Assembly (NCBI RefSeq): GCF_003932855.1
Contig: NZ_RQYZ01000010.1
Coordinates: 1 to 64,000, forward strand
DNA from: Tessaracoccus sp. OH4464_COT-324
GTDB lineage: Bacteria; Actinomycetota; Actinomycetes; Propionibacteriales; Propionibacteriaceae
Direction of reading: 5' to 3'
DNA: 64,000 nucleotides
The notes below the pieces were generated by a model. That model made no database searches. It saw nothing but the letters and a program-made list of their open reading frames with translations, and was not told the origin of the DNA. Made by a program: the position numbers and the translations under genes. Positions 53,138 through 63,972 of this stretch are shown piece after piece; the first letter of the stretch is position 1; each line of letters opens with the position of its first letter.

Positions 53138-54370
53138 TCAGTGCGGGATGCCGATGTCGCTGCGGTTGAAGCCGTCCGCGAAGTCGACGAGCGCTAGATG
53201 CCCGTAGGCTGCGGTCCGAGCCGCAGCCAAGTCGGCGCCCAGGCCCACCGTGCCCAGGACGCGCCCGCCGACGGCAGTGAGCACCCCGTCAACCATCCTG
53301 GTGCCCGCATGCAGCACGTAGGCATCCGGCCCGTCGTGGGGCAGGACGATCGGACAGCCCGTTTCGGGGGTTCCCGGGTAGCCGCGCGCGGCCGACACCA
53401 CCACGACTGCGGCCCCGTCGCGCCACTCCAGCGGCGGCAGGCGGGTGAGCCCGCCGGTCGCGGCTGCATACAGCACCCCCGCCAGGTCGGTCCTCAGCAG
53501 CGAAAGGACCGCCTGCGTCTCCGGGTCTCCGAAGCGTACGTTGAACTCGATCACTTTGAGCCCCCGGCTGGTGATCGCCAGACCCGCGTACAGCAGGCCG
53601 ACAAAAGGCGTGCCCCGGGCGGCCAGCTCCGCCAGCGTGGGCCGCACTACGCGTTCCATGACCTCTTCCACCAGGCCCGGCTCCGCCCAGGGCAGCGGGC
53701 AGTACGCCCCCATCCCTCCGGTGTTGGGACCCTCGTCGTTGTCGCCGACGCGCTTGAAGTCCTGCGCGGGCAGCAACGCCATCGCCGCAGTGCCGTCACA
53801 GACTGCGAACAGCGAAACCTCTGGCCCGTCCAGGAACTCCTCGATGACGACCCGTCCGCAGGCCTCCGCGTGCGCCAGGGCCTGGTCGCGGTCGTCGGTG
53901 ACCACGACGCCCTTGCCCGCTGCAAGCCCATCGTTCTTCACCACGTAGGGAGGGCCGAAGGCGTCCAGCGCCCGCCGGGCCTCCTCGGCGGTGGTACACA
54001 GGAAAGAGCGCGCGGTAGGCACTCCGGCCGCACTCATCACCTCCTTGGCGAACGCCTTGGATCCCTCCAGCCGGGCGGCGGCCGCCGTCGGGCCAAACAC
54101 CGGAATGCCTGAGGCGAGCAGCCGGTCCCCAACGCCCGCCACCAGCGGCGCCTCCGGCCCCACCACCACCAAATCCACAGCTAGCTCGCGAGCCAACTCC
54201 TCCACGGCCTGAGGGTCCGCCGGGTCAATGTCGTGCAACTCCCCCAGAACCGCCAACCCTGGATTCCCGGGAGCACAGTGCAGTTCGCTACCGTCCGAAA
54301 CCAGCGCGCGGCCAAGCGCATGCTCCCGGCCGCCGCTGCCAAGCAACAAGATCCTCACGCTTGGGTACAT
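53138..54370 (-). CDS. purD: Phosphoribosylamine-glycine ligase (GAR synthetase)
   Basis: Second enzyme of purine synthesis; joins glycine to phosphoribosylamine with ATP. The 410 residues include RILLLGSGGREHALGRAL at the start, the ATP-grasp segments YVVKNDGLAAGKGVVV and DFKRVGDNDEGPNTGGMGAY, and the metal site VIEFNVRFGDPETQ. Start at the ATG 54370; a GTG four codons later would give the commonest PurD N-terminus and cannot be excluded. It is read towards the subtilase terminator. purA and a small membrane gene lie upstream on the same strand, 105 bases away. Confidence 0.96.
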   Translation of the reverse strand: MYPSVRILLLGSGGREHALGRALVSDGSELHCAPGNPGLAVLGELHDIDPADPQAVEELARELAVDLVVVGPEAPLVAGVGDRLLASGIPVFGPTAAAARLEGSKAFAKEVMSAAGVPTARSFLCTTAEEARRALDAFGPPYVVKNDGLAAGKGVVVTDDRDQALAHAEACGRVVIEEFLDGPEVSLFAVCDGTAAMALLPAQDFKRVGDNDEGPNTGGMGAYCPLPWAEPGLVEEVMERVVRPTLAELAARGTPFVGLLYAGLAITSRGLKVIEFNVRFGDPETQAVLSLLRTDLAGVLYAAATGGLTRLPPLEWRDGAAVVVVSAARGYPGTPETGCPIVLPHDGPDAYVLHAGTRMVDGVLTAVGGRVLGTVGLGADLAAARTAAYGHLALVDFADGFNRSDIGIPH

Positions 54371-54405
54371 TACCCACGCCCGTCGCCGGCCACCAGGGCT
54401 TGTTT

Positions 54406-54419
54406 CGAAAGCGCTTCCG
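54406..54419. promoter_or_regulatory. Near-perfect CGAAAGCGCTTCCG palindrome upstream of purD
   Basis: Differs by one base from the perfect palindrome at 18803-18816 and shares 16 identical bases with it (54401-54416). It lies 36 bases upstream of the purD start, in promoter position. Confidence 0.5.
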
Positions 54420-54475
54420 GGACGAGGACACTCCCGGCCCGGCGGTCTTCTCCCCTCCTGCGCTGGCGCGGTGGG

Positions 54476-54697
54476 CTAGCCCTCCAGCCGATCCAGCTCT
54501 GCGTCGATCTCCTTGGCCCGCTGATCCGCCCGCTGGATCAGCAGCCGGAACACGATGATCGCCAGCACAAAGCCCGCGCCCACCGGCACGGCCCACCACC
54601 AGCCCCAACCAATCGCGCCCTGGAAGATGGCGATGAACACCGTCGCCAGCATGAACAGCGCGATCAACGCCACCAGGGAAATCGCCAGAGAGCGCAT
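54476..54697 (-). CDS. Small two-helix membrane protein
   Basis: 73-residue protein of unknown function. Two membrane helices (about residues 4-26, LAISLVALIALFMLATVFIA, and 31-52, WGWWWAVPVGAGFVLAIIVF) are followed by a charged amphipathic tail (QRADQRAKEIDAELDRLEG), which should lie in the cytoplasm. The ATG at 54697 lies two bases after the purA stop, so it is probably co-transcribed with purA. No known domain is recognised. The longer frame upstream is a shadow of purA. Confidence 0.75.
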   Translation of the reverse strand: MRSLAISLVALIALFMLATVFIAIFQGAIGWGWWWAVPVGAGFVLAIIVFRLLIQRADQRAKEIDAELDRLEG

Positions 54698-54699
54698 CG

Positions 54700-57176
<2,477 letters not shown>

Positions 57177-57180
<4 letters not shown>

Positions 57181-57782
57181 TGATCAGCAGCAAGACTGTC
57201 GCTCGATGGCTGACGCGTTATGCGCAGCTCGTCGCCGACAACGAGGCTCACCTGACCGAGTTGGACTCACCCATCGGCGACGCCGACCACGGCGCCAACA
57301 TGAAACGCGGAATGCAAGCGGCGCTTCCCGCGCTGGAGTCCGAGACGATGGGCGGCCAGTTGAAGGGCGTCGCCATGGCGATGCTCAGCAAGGTTGGCGG
57401 TACCAGCGGCCCGCTCTACGGCACGTTCTTCCTGAAGGCAGCCACCGCGCTCGGTGACGCCACCGAGGTGGAGCCGCAACGCTTCGCCTCCGCCCTGCGC
57501 TCGGGGCTCGACGGGCTGATCGCCCGCGGGAAGACCGAGCTCGACGACAAAACGATGGTCGATGCGCTGGCACCGGCGCTGGACGCGCTCGAAGCCGAAA
57601 CAGACTGGTCTGCCGCCACCCGGGCCGCAGCCAAGGCGGCCGCCGCCGGGCGCGACCACACCATCGGGCTGCTGGCGCGCAAAGGGAGGGCGTCCTACCT
57701 GGGTGAGCGCTCCGTCGGGCACATGGATCCGGGCGCGGCCTCGGCCACGCTGCTTTTCGACGCTCTGATTGAGGAGGAGTAA
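57177..57782 (+). CDS. dhaL: Dihydroxyacetone kinase ADP-binding subunit DhaL
   Basis: Carries a tightly bound ADP that DhaM re-phosphorylates and that serves as donor to DhaK. The 201 residues show the metal/phosphate motif LDSPIGDADHGANMKRG (about 29-45), GGTSGPLYGTFFLKAA and GHMDPGAASATLLF at the C-terminus. The first of two adjacent ATGs overlaps the dhaK stop (ATGA). dhaM follows without a gap. Confidence 0.95.
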
Positions 57783-58496
57783 ATGGGAGTCGGCATCGTT
57801 GTAGTCTCGCATTCGCGGGCGCTAGCCGAGGCCGCAGTGGAGTTGGCGGACATCATGGTCCAGGACTCGCGGCCCAAGGTGGCGATCGCCGCCGGCTTGT
57901 CCGACGGCCGATTCGGCACCGACGCCACCGAGATCATGTCCGCCGTGGAGTCTGTCAACGGCCCGGAAGGCGTCGTACTGTTCGTGGACATGGGTTCAGC
58001 CGTGATGAACGCCGAGGCTGCGCTAGAGCTGCTGGGGGTGTCGAGCGAGAAGATCCGCATCCTGGCCGCGCCGTTCGTCGAGGGCATCACCGCCGGCATG
58101 GTTCGGGCAGCGATGGGCGGCTCGGTCGATGCGGTGGCCGCTGCGGCGGAGGGCGTGCTGGATGCGAAACTCGTGGCGTTGGGCCGCACCTCGCTGGCCA
58201 GCAGCGACGCCCCTGCAGAGGATCAGGAGTCGGTCGAGGCGGAGGTGGTGCTGGTCAACGAGGTAGGGTTGCATGCCCGCCCCGCCACCCGCTTGGCGCA
58301 GCTGGCCAGCAAGTTCGACGGCGAGTTGGACGTCTATTTCGAAGACGACGACCCGGCCGACGGGATGTCCGCGATGAGCCTGATGGCGCTTGGCGCGCGC
58401 AAGGGCAGCCGTCTCAAGCTGGTGGCTTCTGGCACCGAGGCGCAGCAGTTGTTGGATGCCGTGGTGGAGTTCATTTCTTCCGGAATGGGCGATTAA
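57783..58496 (+). CDS. dhaM: PTS-type dihydroxyacetone phosphotransfer subunit DhaM with HPr domain
   Basis: Passes phosphate from PEP (via PTS enzyme I) to DhaL-ADP. The 237 residues hold an EIIA(Man)-like domain (1-135) with His10 (VVVSHSRALAEA) and FVDMGSAVMNAE, a short acidic linker, and an HPr domain (about 152-237) with His164 (NEVGLHARPATRL). The third, enzyme I-like domain of E. coli DhaM is absent. Start directly after the dhaL stop. With the free HPr at 15510, two HPr domains are available; enzyme I must be encoded elsewhere. Confidence 0.93.
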   Translation: MGVGIVVVSHSRALAEAAVELADIMVQDSRPKVAIAAGLSDGRFGTDATEIMSAVESVNGPEGVVLFVDMGSAVMNAEAALELLGVSSEKIRILAAPFVEGITAGMVRAAMGGSVDAVAAAAEGVLDAKLVALGRTSLASSDAPAEDQESVEAEVVLVNEVGLHARPATRLAQLASKFDGELDVYFEDDDPADGMSAMSLMALGARKGSRLKLVASGTEAQQLLDAVVEFISSGMGD

Positions 58497-58524
58497 CCAC
58501 AAAGCGTCTCAGTCGTGCCCGGGC

Positions 58525-58530
58525 TAGGCT
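58525..58530 (+). promoter_or_regulatory. -10 hexamer TAGGCT of the DUF3151 gene (leaderless type)
   Basis: TAGGCT ends seven bases before the ATG at 58538. AGGG between them is too close for a normal ribosome site. Confidence 0.4.
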
Positions 58531-58537
58531 ATAGGGC

Positions 58538-58969
58538 ATGACTGAGACGCACCGCAACTTGCTCGCCGCTCAGCAGCGTATAGAGCTGCCTGAGGATCCG
58601 GCCGCTCAGGAAGTCCGGGACTCCGGCAAGGATGGTTTCCTCTCCTTGGTGGCCAAGTACCCGCAGTCGTGTCTGCTGTGGGCTCTGCTGGCGGAAGCTT
58701 CGCTGCGCGAGGACTCCCTGCCCAATTCGATCAGTGCCTACGCTTTCGCCCGCACCGGCTACCACCGCGGTTTGGACGCGCTGCGCCGTAATGGCTGGCG
58801 CGGTTCGGGCCACGTACCGTGGGAGCACGTCCCCAACCGGGGTTTCCTACGGGCGTTGTGGGCGCTCAGCGTCGCCGCTGGCCGGATCGGCGAAACCGGG
58901 GAGCAGCAGCGCTGCGCGCAGTTCCTGCGTGACTCATCCGAGACCGCGTTCCGGGAGCTTGCTGGATGA
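58538..58969 (+). CDS. DUF3151 family protein
   Basis: 143-residue cytoplasmic protein of a family found in actinobacteria, function unknown. The conserved core ISAYAFARTGYHRGLDALRR, then NGWRGSGHVPWEHVPNRGFL, is very characteristic. It is mostly helical, with a TPR-like feel, and the end has QRCAQFLRDSS. The stop overlaps the patatin-like gene start (ATGA), so they are co-expressed. Confidence 0.9.
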   Translation: MTETHRNLLAAQQRIELPEDPAAQEVRDSGKDGFLSLVAKYPQSCLLWALLAEASLREDSLPNSISAYAFARTGYHRGLDALRRNGWRGSGHVPWEHVPNRGFLRALWALSVAAGRIGETGEQQRCAQFLRDSSETAFRELAG

Positions 58970-59856
58970 TTGTCAATGCGCCCGATGTCGCTCTGGTTTT
59001 CGAGGGCGGCGGTATGCGGGCGTCGTTCTCCTCCGGGGTGTTGTCCGCGCTGGTGGAGGGCGGGGTCTTTGCCGGCTGGGTGGGCGGTATCTCTGCGGGG
59101 TCGAGCTGTACCGCAAACTATTTGGTTCGAGACTTGGTGCGCACCCGCAGGTCATTCGTGGAGTTCGCGGCCGATCCGAACTTCGGTGGTTTTGGGTCTT
59201 GGCTGAGGGGCCGCGGGCTCTTCAACGCTGAGTACATCTATGAGCGGACTGCGGCGCCGGATCAGCCGCTACCCTACGACTTCGAAGCTTTCACCAGCAA
59301 CCCGACGGCGTTCGCCATTGGCGCCGTTCGCTGCGCGGACGGGGAGATGGTGTACTGGCAGCGCGACGACGTGCGGGGGCTGCCGGACCTGATGAAACGG
59401 GTGCGAGCGTCGTCGACGATGCCGCTGCTCATGCCGTGGGCCGAAGTGGATGGCGAATTTTACTGTGATGGGGCGCTGGGTCCGACGGGGGGCTTTGCCC
59501 ACGACGCGGCCCGCGCCGCCGGGTTTCGGCGGTTCATCGTCGTGGCGACGAGGCCACGGGGCTACGTAAAGGGCCCACAGCGGGCTCCACGCGCGATGCG
59601 GGCGCTGCTCAGACGGTTTCCGGCGGTAGCGGATGGCTTGCTGGCCCGCAGCGCCAACTACAACCGTTCCCGCGAGGAGTTGTTGGCGCTCGAAACTGCG
59701 GGGGCTGCGCTGCTGATCTTCCCCGACCGGATGCCGATCGACAATTCCGAGCGCGACGTCACGCGGCTGGCGGAAATGTTCGACCTGGGGCTGGCCCAGG
59801 GGCGTCGGGAGTTGGCCAGGGTCCGCGAGTTTGCGGGGTTGCAGGCGTCGGCTTAG
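58966..59856 (+). CDS. Patatin-like phospholipase
   Basis: 296-residue Ser-Asp dyad hydrolase, probably acting on lipids. The oxyanion loop is VFEGGGMRASFS (about 11-22), the nucleophile elbow GISAGSS puts Ser43 in G-x-S-x-G, and the dyad Asp168 lies in FYCDGALGPTGG. No signal peptide or membrane helix is seen. It resembles the YjjU/RssA-like group of bacterial patatins. Coupled to the DUF3151 gene. Ends in a region with a strong terminator. Substrate unknown. Confidence 0.9.
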   Translation: MIVNAPDVALVFEGGGMRASFSSGVLSALVEGGVFAGWVGGISAGSSCTANYLVRDLVRTRRSFVEFAADPNFGGFGSWLRGRGLFNAEYIYERTAAPDQPLPYDFEAFTSNPTAFAIGAVRCADGEMVYWQRDDVRGLPDLMKRVRASSTMPLLMPWAEVDGEFYCDGALGPTGGFAHDAARAAGFRRFIVVATRPRGYVKGPQRAPRAMRALLRRFPAVADGLLARSANYNRSREELLALETAGAALLIFPDRMPIDNSERDVTRLAEMFDLGLAQGRRELARVREFAGLQASA

Positions 59857-59971
59857 GACCTGTTTCGGTAGTCAAGTCGGGCGCCACACACCGGATCGGG
59901 CGGTTCTCCGTCCCTCATACGTCTTGGCCTGTTTCCCCAGCGCAGGAGGCAGGTGTTGAGCCGCCTACCTC

Positions 59972-60007
59972 ATCCTGCCCGGAGCGAGGGCGCTCCGGGC
60001 AGGATTT
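59972..60007. terminator. Bidirectional terminator after the patatin-like gene
   Basis: Fourteen-base perfect arms ATCCTGCCCGGAGC and GCTCCGGGCAGGAT with a six-base loop and a following T4. The inner 12 bases of the arms are identical to the HPr terminator at 15879-15908. The rest of the gap 59857-60098 holds no gene that I can see. Confidence 0.9.
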
Positions 60008-60098
60008 TCGTAACGTCATTCGCCCCGATGTGTCGCGTGGGTCGCGTCTTTCGGCACGTCGGGCCGGTGGCCGAGAATCGCCAGGATTTCAACTAGTT

Positions 60099-60329
60099 TC
60101 AGTCGTCAGCCTGGCGCTCCACGACGAATAGGTCGCCTGGTTGGCAGTCCAGCGCATCGCACAGGGCTGTCAGGGTGGTGAAGCGGATTGCTCGGGCCCG
60201 CTGGTTCTTGAGGATGGACAGGTTAACTGGGGTAACGCCCACCTGCTCAGCCAGCGCGGCCAAAGTGAGCCCGTGTCGCTCCAGCAACTCGTCGAGGCGG
60301 CAGGTGACGCGGTGCATTTCCTCGGCCAT
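60099..60329 (-). CDS. Small XRE/Cro-type transcriptional regulator
   Basis: 76-residue DNA-binding protein, nearly all one helix-turn-helix domain (RLDELLERHGLTLAALAEQV, then GVTPVNLSILKNQRARAIRF and LTALCDALDCQPGDLF). It is like YozG-type regulators encoded next to DUF2975 membrane proteins. Start ATG 60329, one base after the DUF2975 gene stop, so both share the promoter at about 60900-60970, which contains three palindromes of the kind this protein could bind. Confidence 0.9.
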   Translation of the reverse strand: MAEEMHRVTCRLDELLERHGLTLAALAEQVGVTPVNLSILKNQRARAIRFTTLTALCDALDCQPGDLFVVERQADD

Positions 60330-60330
60330 C

Positions 60331-60894
60331 TCAGATCAACCCCTCGGTGTCTTCCTGGATCTCCCGGCCGCGCGCGAAGGCGTCGGCCATCCCGGCTAGC
60401 AGCAGTGCGATGCCCAGCAGAAAGGCTTCCAGGCTGCCGAATTGCTTGGCCCAGAGGATCTCCGACGACGGGTCGAGTCCGCGCAGCACAGCGGCGTGCA
60501 GGAAGCCGTCGGCGAACAGCGGCACCAGGCAGGTCGCGAACGTCAGTGCCGCAGATATCCGCAGCCACAGCGCGTTGCGTTTCCCGAACGGTCTGCCGCT
60601 TGCCACGTCGATGAGCACCCTGGTTAGGCAGTAGAGCGCGCCGACGGCCAACGCGGTGAGCAGCACGCCGCGGGCGAGCACCCAGACCGGCAGGGAGCCG
60701 GGGAGCTGAGCCACATCGACGTATGCGGCCGGCCAGGCCAGTCGATCTGTGGTGTGCTTGATGGGCACCAGCCAGTTGAGCGGTTGTCCGCGTACGAGCC
60801 GGCTAGCAGGGACGACGATCTGCCAGGCCGCGACGGTCAGGCCCACCAGTATGCAGACGATCGCGGCGAATCTGCTGTCCTTCAGTTCTTTCAT
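60331..60894 (-). CDS. DUF2975 family membrane protein
   Basis: 187-residue membrane protein with about four helices (for example FAAIVCILVGLTVAAWQIVV, GVLLTALAVGALYCLTRVLI, ALWLRISAALTFATCLVPLF, AFLLGIALLLAGMADAF). The stretch DVASGRPFGKRNALWLRISA and the end FARGREIQEDTEGLI are typical of DUF2975. ATG 60894 has AAGGAG upstream. It forms an operon with the XRE regulator; the pair is common in Gram-positive bacteria but its role is unknown. Confidence 0.88.
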   Translation of the reverse strand: MKELKDSRFAAIVCILVGLTVAAWQIVVPASRLVRGQPLNWLVPIKHTTDRLAWPAAYVDVAQLPGSLPVWVLARGVLLTALAVGALYCLTRVLIDVASGRPFGKRNALWLRISAALTFATCLVPLFADGFLHAAVLRGLDPSSEILWAKQFGSLEAFLLGIALLLAGMADAFARGREIQEDTEGLI

Positions 60895-60919
60895 GGTCAC
60901 TCCTTCACTCGAAGCCCTA

Positions 60920-60969
60920 TATCGAGAAACGATAGCATCGATTTTCGATGTATGCAACGTTTTTCGATA
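60920..60969 (-). promoter_or_regulatory. Three operator-like palindromes upstream of the DUF2975-XRE operon
   Basis: TATCGAGAAACGATA (60920-60934) is a perfect 5-5-5 inverted repeat; CATCGATTTTCGATG (60936-60950) is a perfect 6-3-6 repeat; ACGTTTTTCGATA (60957-60969) is a partial third copy. All share TCGA-type half-sites about 16-20 bases apart. They sit 25-75 bases before the DUF2975 start and fit autoregulation by the XRE protein. Confidence 0.7.
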
Positions 60970-61067
60970 TGCCGTGCTCCTGCTCGCCCGCGCGGAGAGC
61001 GCCGACTAGGACGATCAATGGGCACGCGCGTAAACTTTCTGCGGCCCAGAACCGAAGAGGAGCTCCC

Positions 61068-62930
61068 ATGCCTAAACGCGACGACCTGCGCAACGTCGCA
61101 ATCATCGCCCACGTTGACCACGGGAAAACCACGCTGGTGGACTCGATGCTGTGGCAGTCCGGCGCCTTCCGCGAGGGCGCGGACATCGACACCCGAGTGA
61201 TGGACTCGATGGACCTCGAACGCGAGAAGGGCATCACCATCCTCGCGAAGAACACTGCGGTCAGGCACCGACGGCCGGACGGCACCGAAGCCGTCATCAA
61301 CATCATCGACACCCCCGGACACGCCGACTTCGGCGGCGAGGTGGAACGTGGCCTGGAGATGGTCGACGGTGTGCTGCTGCTCGTCGATGCCTCCGAGGGG
61401 CCGCTCCCCCAGACCCGTTTCGTGCTGCGCAAGGCGCTCGCCAAACAGCTGCCGATCATCGTCGTGGTGAACAAGGTTGATCGCGCCGACGCCCGGATCA
61501 GCGCGGTCGTCGAGGAGACCTACGAGCTCTTCATGGATCTTATTGATGACGACGCAGCCGACCTGCTCGACTTCCCCATCGTCTACGCATCTGCGAAAGC
61601 CGGCCGAGCGTCGCTCAGCCAACCCGAAGACGGTCAGATGCCCGACTCCGACACACTCCAGCCGCTGTTCGACGCACTCTTCAAACACATCCCCGCCCCC
61701 TCCTACGAGGAGGGCGCGACGCTGCAGGCTCACGTCACGAACCTCGACGCTTCGCCTTACCTCGGCAGGCTCGCGCTGCTGCGCGTCGTGGGCGGCGAAC
61801 TGCGCCGCGGACAGCAGGTGGCCTGGTGCCGCGTCGACGGCAGCGTGCAGACAGTCAAGTTGACCGAGCTGCTGATGACCGAGGCCCTGGAGCGCAAGCC
61901 AGCCGAGGCGGCCGGCCCGGGCGACATCGTCGCCATCGCCGGTATCCCGGACATCATGATCGGCGAGACCATCTCCGACCCTGACAACCCACTGCCCCTG
62001 CCGCTCATCCACGTCGATGAGCCCTCGATCTCCATGACGATCGGCATCAACACCTCCCCCTTGGCTGGCAAATCCGGAAAGAACCTGACCGCTCGTCTCG
62101 TGAAGGCGCGCTTGGATCAGGAGCTAGTGGGCAACGTCTCGATCCGGGTGCACGGCACCGACCGCCCCGACACGTGGGAGGTTCAGGGCCGCGGCGAGCT
62201 GCAACTGGCGATCCTCGTCGAGATGATGCGCCGCGAGTCGTTCGAACTCACCGTTGGCAAGCCCCAGGTGGTGACCAAGATGATCGACGGCACGCTGCAC
62301 GAACCGATCGAGCGACTCACAGTTGATGTCCCCGAGGAGTTCCTGGGCACGGTGACCCAGCTCATGGGCCTCAGGCGCGGACGCATGGCGACGATGGTTA
62401 ACCACGGCACCGGCTGGGTGCGGGTCGAGTTCCTCGTGCCCGCGCGCGGCCTGATCGGCTTCCGCACGGAGTTCCTCACGGAGACGCGGGGCACCGGCAT
62501 CATGCACCACGTGGCCGAGGGCTACGAGCCATGGGCGGGCGACTTCCGCACGCGCCCGACAGGCTCCCTCGTGGCCGACCGCTCCGGCGTCGTCACCTCC
62601 TACGCACTGTTCAACCTGCAAGAACGCGGCACCATGTTCGTCTCCCCCGGCGCCGAGGTGTATGAGGGAATGATCGTCGGTGAAAATCCGCGCGCCGAGG
62701 ACATGGACGTGAACCCCACCAAGGAGAAGAAGCTCACCAACGTCCGCTCCTCCACCGGCGAGGAGCTCGAACGTCTGGTTCCCGCGAGGGTGATGTCGAT
62801 GGAGCAGGCGTTGGAGTTCTGCGCAGGCGACGAGTGCTTGGAGGTGACTCCCGACATCGTCCGCATCCGCAAGGTGGTGCTCAGCGCGAACGAGCGCTCC
62901 AAGATCCGCAACCGGGCAAAAAAGGCCTAG
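61068..62930 (+). CDS. typA: Ribosome-associated GTPase TypA/BipA
   Basis: Translation-factor GTPase of 620 residues that acts on the ribosome during assembly and stress. G1 is [16 protein letters not shown] (about residue 12), G2 region [14 protein letters not shown]3 DTPGHADF, G4 VNKVDR. Domains II, III and V follow, and the TypA-specific C-terminal domain is complete, with [13 protein letters not shown] and [20 protein letters not shown]. Start ATG 61068 after GAGGAG with five bases spacing; the longer frame back to 60948 is not used. TAAACT at 61031-61036 is a candidate -10. Confidence 0.97.
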   Translation: MPKRDDLRNVAIIAHVDHGKTTLVDSMLWQSGAFREGADIDTRVMDSMDLEREKGITILAKNTAVRHRRPDGTEAVINIIDTPGHADFGGEVERGLEMVDGVLLLVDASEGPLPQTRFVLRKALAKQLPIIVVVNKVDRADARISAVVEETYELFMDLIDDDAADLLDFPIVYASAKAGRASLSQPEDGQMPDSDTLQPLFDALFKHIPAPSYEEGATLQAHVTNLDASPYLGRLALLRVVGGELRRGQQVAWCRVDGSVQTVKLTELLMTEALERKPAEAAGPGDIVAIAGIPDIMIGETISDPDNPLPLPLIHVDEPSISMTIGINTSPLAGKSGKNLTARLVKARLDQELVGNVSIRVHGTDRPDTWEVQGRGELQLAILVEMMRRESFELTVGKPQVVTKMIDGTLHEPIERLTVDVPEEFLGTVTQLMGLRRGRMATMVNHGTGWVRVEFLVPARGLIGFRTEFLTETRGTGIMHHVAEGYEPWAGDFRTRPTGSLVADRSGVVTSYALFNLQERGTMFVSPGAEVYEGMIVGENPRAEDMDVNPTKEKKLTNVRSSTGEELERLVPARVMSMEQALEFCAGDECLEVTPDIVRIRKVVLSANERSKIRNRAKKA

Positions 62931-62986
62931 GAATCGCTTCGAAAGTCCCACCTGGCGGCGGAAGCCCGGCGGGGAGGCCTGGATCC

Positions 62987-63592
62987 TCACCCATCCTGGC
63001 TCGTGCACCCGGTCCCGCTACCATCCTCTCCGCGCAACTCAGCCAGCTCACGGCGCAGGTTCTCTCTAGCCGGGGCCTCCCAGTGGGTGCGGCCGTGGCC
63101 CGTGTGAAAGATGTATTCCTGATCGAGTAGGCCCGCGAGGAACCGGACCCGGCCGGCGCGGAACTCCTCGTCGCTCAGTTGCGGTAGCTCGTCGCGAATG
63201 GCCCGCGAGGCGGAGCGATAGGTCTTCCAGTCGCGGGCCAGCGCGCGCATGTCCGCGTCGCTCAGCCTGGCTCCCGCGTCATCGCCGGGGGCGGGGTCGT
63301 GGGTCGCGGTGAGCAGGATCAGCCGGACCACCTCGTCGAGCTCGCCCGGGGTCAGCACGCCGGTCAGCAGCCTACGGGCCACGCGGGCCGAGGCCATCTC
63401 GTCGTCGGGGCTGGTGTTGGTATGCACGGCATCGTGACACCAGAAGGCGATCAGTTCCAAGCGGCTGGCGCCCAACTCAGCCAGCGTCATGAGCCCGTGG
63501 GCCAGGTGACCGTGACCGTGGTAGCGACGATGCGGCTCACGCCACCTGCGGAGCAACTCGTCCTGAATATGCTCTGGCAAACCCGCAGTCAC
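62987..63592 (-). CDS. Predicted HD-superfamily metal-dependent hydrolase
   Basis: 201-residue cytoplasmic protein resembling the COG4339 family. The N-terminal block RRWREPHRRYHGHGHLAHGL and AFWCHDAVHTNTSPDDE supply the expected metal-binding His and His-Asp residues; LLTATHDP gives a further His. The usual family core RxYHxxxH is clear. The GTG at 63592 overlaps the stop of the upstream membrane gene (GTGA), which I prefer over the longer frame to 63640. Substrate unknown. Confidence 0.8.
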   Translation of the reverse strand: MTAGLPEHIQDELLRRWREPHRRYHGHGHLAHGLMTLAELGASRLELIAFWCHDAVHTNTSPDDEMASARVARRLLTGVLTPGELDEVVRLILLTATHDPAPGDDAGARLSDADMRALARDWKTYRSASRAIRDELPQLSDEEFRAGRVRFLAGLLDQEYIFHTGHGRTHWEAPARENLRRELAELRGEDGSGTGCTSQDG

Positions 63593-63972
63593 CACAGTCG
63601 GTTCACCCCGTGTGCCGCTCCCGCGCAAGCTGCGGCCCACAGAAAGCTGACGAAGGTGCCGATGATGAATAGCTCGCCGAGCCTTGGGTCGTTGCCTGAC
63701 CGAAGCTCCGGATACCGCCCGAGACCCTTGAGCCCGAGCACCACCGCGATCCCCCCTGGGAAGCCCGTCATGAGGCTCGCGTAGACGGCCAACCGTTCCA
63801 ACACCCCGATCCAGCGTCCCCCGGGCAGTTTGTCCTGCACCTGTATCAGGGTCGGGTCGGCCTTGGGCCTGGGCGGATCCGCACGCCTGAGCACCGCTCG
63901 GACCACGCCGTTTCCGGAGACGGCCACCAGCGCAAGCACCGTGATCGTCACGCCTTTCAGGATCAACTCCAC
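63589..63972 (-). CDS. Small membrane protein of unknown function
   Basis: 127-residue protein with three or four membrane helices: ILKGVTITVLALVAVSGNGVV at the start, LERLAVYASLMTGFPGGIAVV, and LFIIGTFVSFLWAAACAGAA at the end. The stretch GGRWIGVLERL, then GLKGLGRYPELR, recurs in uncharacterised bacterial membrane proteins, in my memory sometimes as a C-terminal part of larger ones. Start GTG 63972 with AAGGGGG upstream. Coupled to the HD-type hydrolase gene by a GTGA overlap. Confidence 0.75.
   Translation of the reverse strand: MELILKGVTITVLALVAVSGNGVVRAVLRRADPPRPKADPTLIQVQDKLPGGRWIGVLERLAVYASLMTGFPGGIAVVLGLKGLGRYPELRSGNDPRLGELFIIGTFVSFLWAAACAGAAHGVNRLW

Noticed and set aside
59857-60098. 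Insertion sequence or transposon remnant in the 242-base gap
   Set aside because: No transposase fragment, terminal inverted repeat or target duplication is visible; only a terminator and loose similarity to other gaps.
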